From NCBI GenBank assembly GCA_934098745.1, contig CAKOPG010000028.1, forward strand, positions 1 through 9,447: a stretch of DNA of 9,447 bases, in the 5' to 3' direction. The stretch comes from an uncultured Bacilli bacterium (lineage in GTDB: Bacteria > Bacillota_I > Bacilli_A > RF39 > UBA660). Shown here piece after piece: positions 6,331-9,447 of the stretch. Position 1 is the first letter of the stretch. Each line of letters opens with the position of its first letter. The position numbers and the translations under genes were made by a program. The notes beneath the pieces were generated by a model, which saw nothing but the letters and a program-made list of their open reading frames with translations, was not told the origin of the DNA and searched no databases.

Positions 6331-8091
6331 ATGAAAGGTACAAAACGATATCTATTAATTATTTTAAGTATTATTATTATATCAATCGTAGGAACATTGG
6401 CATGGCTTACATGGAAGAGTAAAGAAACAGCTTTGGTATTAACGGTAGGAGAGATAGATGGAACAAGAGTTACTTTAAAGCCTTATGTCATTGAAGATAT
6501 ATTAATACCAGAATTAACCTATGAAGGTAAGGAAGTAATTGAGGTTAATATTAAAAATAATGGTAATGAAGATAGTCAAGTAGTCTTATATTATAATATT
6601 AGTAAAATAGATAATGAATTAATAACAGATAGTTTTAAATATACAATTTTAAGAAGTACAGATAATGGTAATAGTTATGCAGAATATAAAGAAGGGAACT
6701 TTGTTAATGCAAATATATCTTCAGATTTTATAATACTTAAAGAAACTATTAAAGAGAAAACAGAATATAATTATCAAATATATACATGGTTAGATGGAAG
6801 TAATGAAACTAGTTCTAGTATTCAAGGAAAGGCTTTTAAAGCCGAGCTTAATGCCAGTATTTATAATGAGAAAGATATAATTATAGATCTTCCTGATGGA
6901 ATGATTCCGGTAACGATAGCCAATGATGGAGTGGTTACTACTATAGCCAAAGATAATGCTTCATGGTATGATTATGATGAAAAGAAGTGGGCAAATGCTG
7001 TACTGGTAACGGAAGCATCAAGAAGTACATATTTAGATACAGATGGAGTAATAATACCGGAAAGTAATATCTTGGCATATTATGTCTATATACCAAGATA
7101 TAGGTATAAGATATGGACTGTAAGTACTAGTGCCGCGGGACAGGAACAAGAGATAGAGATAGTTTTTGAAAATAATTATACAGATAAATCAACAGGAACG
7201 CAAGTAGGAGAGTATCTAACCCATCCCGCATTCACATTTGGTAATACTGAACTTAGTGGGATATGGGTAGGTAAATTTGAAACTACCGGTAATTTCAATG
7301 CTCCGACAATAAAACCAAATATATCAACATTAGTAAATCAAAATATATCAACATCATTTATATCAAGTATAAAATTTGCTGGAGGAATACTTAGTGCTGG
7401 TGTAGTAACATTCTCCGGAAATGTTTATTATGGTTTAAATAATAAAGCAGACTCACATATGGCAAGAAATGATGAGTGGGGAGCGGTAGCCTATCTATCT
7501 AATTCCAAATATGGGATAAACAGTGAAGTGAGAATAAATAATTATTATAATGATGGACTAAAAACAGGTTGCGGAGCAACAACGAAAAATGAAACTACCA
7601 ATACAACCTGTGGAATAACTTACGGAGGATCTTCAACATATCCCCAAAGTACAACCGGTAATATATCAGGAGTATTTGATATGTCCGGAGGAGCTTGGGA
7701 AATAACAATGGGAGTTCTTGCTGATCCATCAGGTAAACCAAGATCAGGATGGAATTCAAAATACAATTCTGGATTTAATGGTATGCTTGAAGATGGAACA
7801 AAAATTACTAACGGTATTGACTTTCCACCAAATAAATATTATAACTTATATACAACAGAAAATTTATTAACGGCATGTAGTGGGGGCTATTGTTATGGTC
7901 ATGCTTTATCAGAAACCAATAATTGGTATAATGATTTTGCTTATTTTGTCACTAAAGTAGGAACATGGCTTGGACGCGGTGGACATTACGGAGATACTAG
8001 TAGTGCCGGAATATTCAACTATAATTATAATGGTGGGCCAGCATACAACTTTGTAGGATATCGTTCTGTATTGATAAATACAATTGAATAA
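6331..8091 (+). CDS. Membrane-anchored surface protein with FGE/C-type-lectin-like C-terminus
   Basis: The 586-residue product begins with a hydrophobic segment (about 7-28) ending GTLAWLTWKSKETALVLTVGEIDG. This recalls the N-termini of TasA/camelysin-type, SipW-processed proteins, so it is exported and either anchored or cleaved. A beta-rich region follows to about 175, with the INxxxN-type segment EVNIKNNGNED. The middle holds SNILAYYVYIPRYRYKIW and a GIWVGKFETTG motif (310-320). The C-terminal part has SGGAWEIT (452-459), RGGHYGDTS (549-557) and VGYRSVL (575-581). These match in order the GNVWEW, RGGSW and GFR landmarks of formylglycine-generating-enzyme/C-type-lectin-like domains, suggesting ligand binding rather than catalysis. 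Two Cys pairs (414/427, 516/521) may form disulfides. There is no LPXTG or C-terminal anchor. The start follows a weak Shine-Dalgarno (AAAGTAGG, 6318-6325). The ligand is unknown. Domain assignments come from motif reading only. Confidence 0.8.
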   Translation: MKGTKRYLLIILSIIIISIVGTLAWLTWKSKETALVLTVGEIDGTRVTLKPYVIEDILIPELTYEGKEVIEVNIKNNGNEDSQVVLYYNISKIDNELITDSFKYTILRSTDNGNSYAEYKEGNFVNANISSDFIILKETIKEKTEYNYQIYTWLDGSNETSSSIQGKAFKAELNASIYNEKDIIIDLPDGMIPVTIANDGVVTTIAKDNASWYDYDEKKWANAVLVTEASRSTYLDTDGVIIPESNILAYYVYIPRYRYKIWTVSTSAAGQEQEIEIVFENNYTDKSTGTQVGEYLTHPAFTFGNTELSGIWVGKFETTGNFNAPTIKPNISTLVNQNISTSFISSIKFAGGILSAGVVTFSGNVYYGLNNKADSHMARNDEWGAVAYLSNSKYGINSEVRINNYYNDGLKTGCGATTKNETTNTTCGITYGGSSTYPQSTTGNISGVFDMSGGAWEITMGVLADPSGKPRSGWNSKYNSGFNGMLEDGTKITNGIDFPPNKYYNLYTTENLLTACSGGYCYGHALSETNNWYNDFAYFVTKVGTWLGRGGHYGDTSSAGIFNYNYNGGPAYNFVGYRSVLINTIE

Positions 8092-8133
8092 AAAAACTCT
8101 AAAATTACAATCTGTATTTAGAGTTTTTTTTAT
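8091..8133. terminator. Bidirectional terminator after the surface-protein gene
   Basis: AAAAAACTCTAAA (8091-8103) pairs with TTTAGAGTTTTTT (8117-8129). An inner TACA/TGTA stem (8106-8109 with 8113-8116) continues past a 2-nt bulge. T runs follow on both strands. It starts at the last base of the surface-protein stop codon and lies between this gene and the convergent tRNA operon. Confidence 0.88.
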
Positions 8134-8136
8134 TTT

Positions 8137-8168
8137 CAAAAATAAAAACTCTTGCTTAAACAAGAGTA
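8137..8168 (-). terminator. Terminator of the leftward tRNA operon
   Basis: On the minus strand, ACTCTTG and CAAGAGT (complements of 8161-8167 and 8148-8154) form a 7-bp stem with a 6-nt loop, followed by TTTTATTTTT. It lies 11 nt after the 3' end of tRNA-Lys. Confidence 0.8.
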
Positions 8169-8178
8169 ATTATCTAAA

Positions 8179-8254
8179 TGGTGTCCCGTATGCGATTCGA
8201 ACGCATGACCCTTTGATTAAAAGTCAAATGCTCTACCGGCTGAGCTAACGGAAC
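8179..8254 (-). tRNA. tRNA-Lys(UUU)
   Basis: A 76-nt cloverleaf with the acceptor GUUCCGU/ACGGGAC (one U-G pair), the anticodon loop CUUUUAA giving UUU, a standard GUUCGAAUC T loop, and encoded CCA (complement of 8179-8181). It is the last gene of the leftward six-tRNA operon. Confidence 0.97.
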
Positions 8255-8261
8255 ATATTAG

Positions 8262-8336
8262 TGGTTGCCTCGGCTAGACTCGAACTAGCGAATGTCACAG
8301 TCAAAGTGTGATGCCTTACCGCTTGGCTACGAGGCA
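8262..8336 (-). tRNA. tRNA-Gln(UUG)
   Basis: A 75-nt cloverleaf with the acceptor UGCCUCG/CGAGGCA, the anticodon stem UCACA/UGUGA around the loop CUUUGAC (anticodon UUG), the T stem GCUAG/CUAGC and encoded CCA. The U1-A72 end pair is typical of glutamine tRNAs. Confidence 0.97.
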
Positions 8337-8368
8337 ATGATACGACGTACTATCTAACCAAAACAAAG

Positions 8369-8452
8369 TGGTGGAGGGACATGGATTTGAACCATGGAAC
8401 CCGAAGGAACAGATTTACAGTCTGCCGCGTTTGACCACTTCGCTATCCCTCC
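8369..8452 (-). tRNA. tRNA-Tyr(GUA)
   Basis: An 84-nt class II tRNA with the acceptor GGAGGGA/UCCCUCC, the anticodon loop CUGUAAA giving GUA, a long variable arm (UUCCUUCGGG region) and encoded CCA. Bacterial tyrosine tRNAs have such a long arm. Confidence 0.97.
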
Positions 8453-8457
8453 AAAAG

Positions 8458-8533
8458 TGGTGCCGACAGAGGGAGTCGAACCCCCAACCTACTGATTACA
8501 AGTCAGTTGCGCTGCCAGTTACGCTATGTCGGC
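8458..8533 (-). tRNA. tRNA-Thr(UGU)
   Basis: A 76-nt cloverleaf with the acceptor GCCGACA/UGUCGGC, the anticodon stem CUGAC... around the loop CUUGUAA (anticodon UGU), the T stem GGGGG/CCCUC with one G-U pair, and encoded CCA. Confidence 0.97.
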
Positions 8534-8539
8534 AAAAAA

Positions 8540-8616
8540 TGGTGGGCGATATAGGACTCGAACCTATGACCCCCTGCTTGTAAGGCAGGTGCTCTAACCA
8601 ACTGAGCTAATCGCCC
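8540..8616 (-). tRNA. tRNA-Val(UAC)
   Basis: A 77-nt cloverleaf with the acceptor GGGCGAU/AUCGCCC, the anticodon stem CCUGC/GCAGG around the loop CUUACAA (anticodon UAC), the T stem AUAGG/CCUAU and encoded CCA. It lies 6 nt upstream of tRNA-Thr in the operon. Confidence 0.97.
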
Positions 8617-8639
8617 GAGAGATATTTTAAACAAATAAA

Positions 8640-8728
8640 TGGTGCCCAAGGCCGGACTTGAACCGGCACGAGGGTTAAATCTCGCAGGATTTTAAGTCCT
8701 GTGCGTCTACCTGTTCCGCCACTTGGGC
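8640..8728 (-). tRNA. tRNA-Leu(UAA)
   Basis: An 89-nt class II tRNA with the acceptor GCCCAAG/CUUGGGC, the anticodon loop CUUAAAA giving UAA, a long variable arm, the T stem GCCGG/CCGGC and encoded CCA. It is the first gene of the leftward tRNA operon. A perfect 6-bp hairpin abuts its 5' end. Confidence 0.97.
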
Positions 8729-8759
8729 GACACCACTCGGTGTCTTAATTAATTAAGAC
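8729..8759 (-). repeat. Two overlapping leader hairpins of the leftward tRNA operon
   Basis: GACACC/GGTGTC (8729-8734 and 8739-8744) forms a 6-bp stem with a 4-nt loop directly next to tRNA-Leu. GTCTTAATTAATTAAGAC (8742-8759) is an 18-bp perfect palindrome. The two share bases 8742-8744, so both stems cannot form fully at once in the RNA. The second begins at about the predicted transcript start. Confidence 0.8.
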
Positions 8760-8765
8760 TATTTG

Positions 8766-8794
8766 AGTATAACCCAAAAATTAATTTAAATCAA
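8766..8794 (-). promoter_or_regulatory. Promoter of the leftward tRNA operon
   Basis: On the minus strand: TTGATT (complement of 8789-8794), a 17-nt spacer, and TATACT (complement of 8766-8771). The predicted transcript start is near 8759, about 30 nt before tRNA-Leu. Very A/T-rich sequence lies upstream (8795-8880), suitable as an UP element. Confidence 0.85.
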
Positions 8795-8883
8795 CACTTT
8801 TTTTCAATTTTTTTTAAAAAATAGCAAAAAAGTTAAAATTTTATAAAAAATTACACTTTTTTTATGTTTTTTTCCAAAATTTG
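8795..8883. other. A/T-rich spacer between two divergent tRNA promoters
   Basis: Almost pure A/T sequence with several A and T runs, lying directly upstream of the -35 of both divergent tRNA promoters. I see no gene in it. It probably acts as a shared UP-element-like or curved region. Confidence 0.5.
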
Positions 8884-8913
8884 TTGACTAATTTTATTTT
8901 TATATGCTATAAT
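8884..8913 (+). promoter_or_regulatory. Promoter of the rightward tRNA operon
   Basis: TTGACT (8884-8889), an 18-nt spacer, and TATAAT (8908-8913) preceded by TGC, an extended -10. The start would be near 8920. The short leader contains a hairpin, TTGTTC (8918-8923) with GAACAA (8930-8935), ending 2 nt before tRNA-Ser. Confidence 0.9.
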
Positions 8914-8937
8914 CAACTTGTTCCTTGAAGAACAAAT

Positions 8938-9028
8938 GGAGAAATACCCAAGTCCGGTTGAAGGGACTGGTCTTGAAAACCAGGAGGTCGGCAACGGCGC
9001 GGGGGTTCGAATCCCTCTTTCTCCGCCA
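8938..9028 (+). tRNA. tRNA-Ser(UGA)
   Basis: A 91-nt class II tRNA with the acceptor GGAGAAA/UUUCUCC, the anticodon loop CUUGAAA giving UGA, a long variable arm (GGAGGUCGGCAACGGCGC region), discriminator G and encoded CCA. It is the first gene of the rightward cluster. Confidence 0.97.
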
Positions 9029-9045
9029 ATTAATTTTATATTCAT

Positions 9046-9122
9046 CGCGGGATGGAGCAGTTCGGTAGCTCGCTGGGCTCATAACCCAGAGGTCGTAGGT
9101 TCAAATCCTACTCCCGCAACCA
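9046..9122 (+). tRNA. Initiator tRNA-fMet(CAU)
   Basis: A 77-nt cloverleaf with anticodon CAU. Two initiator marks are visible: the unpaired C1/A72 end of the acceptor (CGCGGGA with UCCCGCA) and the three consecutive G-C pairs GGG/CCC closing the anticodon loop CUCAUAA. CCA is encoded at 9120-9122. Confidence 0.97.
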
Positions 9123-9124
9123 AT

Positions 9125-9201
9125 GGTCCGTTAGTCTAGAGGCCTATGACGTCTGCCTGTCACGCAGAAGATCACGGGTTCGAATCCCGTACGGACCGCC
9201 A
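9125..9201 (+). tRNA. tRNA-Asp(GUC)
   Basis: A 77-nt cloverleaf with the acceptor GGUCCGU/ACGGACC, the anticodon stem UCUGC/GCAGA around the loop CUGUCAC (anticodon GUC), the T stem ACGGG/CCCGU, discriminator G and encoded CCA. It lies 2 nt after tRNA-fMet. Confidence 0.97.
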
Positions 9202-9210
9202 TTTTTTATT

Positions 9211-9286
<76 letters not shown>

Positions 9287-9298
9287 TTTAAAAATTAG

Positions 9299-9313
9299 TT
9301 CGAATCATTCGAA
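9299..9313. repeat. 15-nt palindrome after tRNA-Phe
   Basis: TTCGAAT and ATTCGAA are exact reverse complements around a central C. It lies 12 nt after the CCA of tRNA-Phe. It resembles a tRNA T-loop string (GTTCGAATC), but no other tRNA parts surround it. Confidence 0.6.
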
Positions 9314-9324
9314 TTTCAATTATA

Positions 9325-9352
9325 AATCAATCTTAAATGATTGTTTTTTTTT
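9325..9352 (+). terminator. Probable terminator of the rightward tRNA operon
   Basis: CAATC (9328-9332) pairs with GATTG (9339-9343) around a 6-nt loop, followed by a T run to 9352. The stem is only 5 bp, but the position after the last tRNA and the T tract favour a terminator. Confidence 0.6.
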
Positions 9353-9371
9353 ATTTAATATATTTAAAATT

Positions 9372-9400
9372 TTGACTTTCCCTACTACGCTTAGTATAAT
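9372..9400 (+). promoter_or_regulatory. Strong sigma-A promoter for a gene beyond the window
   Basis: TTGACT (9372-9377), a 17-nt spacer, and TATAAT (9395-9400). Transcription would start near 9407. No start codon with a ribosome-binding site follows before the window ends at 9447, so the gene served is unknown. Confidence 0.85.
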
Positions 9401-9447
9401 AACAATTAATTAAAAGAAAGTATTTATATTAATTATAAAATCTATTT

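Noticed and set aside
7960..8091. Complete diversity-generating retroelement
   Set aside because: No reverse transcriptase gene and no template repeat are present in the window. Only the C-type-lectin-like end of a possible target is seen.
7909..8163. 84-residue minus-strand open frame
   Set aside because: It is antisense to the end of the surface-protein gene and crosses two terminators, with no family resemblance.
8368..8583. 71-residue open frame on the + strand
   Set aside because: It runs through tRNA-Tyr, Thr and Val. Phrases such as RESNPQPTDYKS and GLEPMTPCL are well-known artefacts of translating tRNA genes.
8851..9139. Short open frames on both strands over tRNA-Ser and tRNA-fMet
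   Set aside because: They are tRNA sequence in translation, cover promoters, and lack ribosome-binding sites.

Overview
The window is AT-rich. It looks like the chromosome of a low-GC Firmicutes (Bacilli-type) bacterium, probably an uncultured gut-type lineage near the Mollicutes/Erysipelotrichia side of the group. This rests on the dnaG-rpoD-trmK gene order, TTGACA/TGnTATAAT-type sigma-A promoters, purine-rich Shine-Dalgarno sites, and TAA as the stop of all seven protein genes. LysM repeats imply a peptidoglycan wall. No in-frame TGA is used as a sense codon, so the standard bacterial code fits. The taxonomic placement is inference.

Layout: (1) 1-597, the 3' part of a secreted or wall-bound protein made of at least four LysM repeats, closed by a terminator at 651-678. 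(2) 713-1369, a membrane-anchored SanA/YdcF-like DUF218 protein with a terminator that overlaps its stop codon. (3) 1402-6105, a housekeeping block on the + strand: an extended -10 promoter, queA, dnaG, rpoD and trmK. dnaG/rpoD overlap by 1 nt and rpoD/trmK by 8 nt, so they are probably translationally coupled. A bidirectional-looking terminator ends the block. (4) 6119-8091, a surface-protein module. Its 586-aa product has an N-terminal membrane anchor, a TasA/camelysin-like region and a C-terminal formylglycine-generating-enzyme/C-type-lectin-like region. It is preceded by a 194-bp segment bounded by two copies of a 23-bp palindrome. (5) 8137-9286, ten tRNA genes in two divergent clusters: Leu, Val, Thr, Tyr, Gln and Lys leftward, and Ser, fMet, Asp and Phe rightward. 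Each cluster has its own promoter, and all ten genes encode CCA. (6) 9287-9447, a probable terminator and a strong promoter for a gene beyond the window.

The most interesting element is the 6119-6312 segment. Its bounding repeats match as inverted repeats at 23 of 24 positions, including the single asymmetric centre base. The best promoter inside it (TTTACA, 17-nt spacer, TGCTATAAT) points away from the surface-protein gene and towards a terminator, with no gene to serve. This is what a phase-variable invertible promoter in the OFF orientation would look like. A small RNA gene or a two-operator regulatory region are the main alternatives. No recombinase is encoded in the window.
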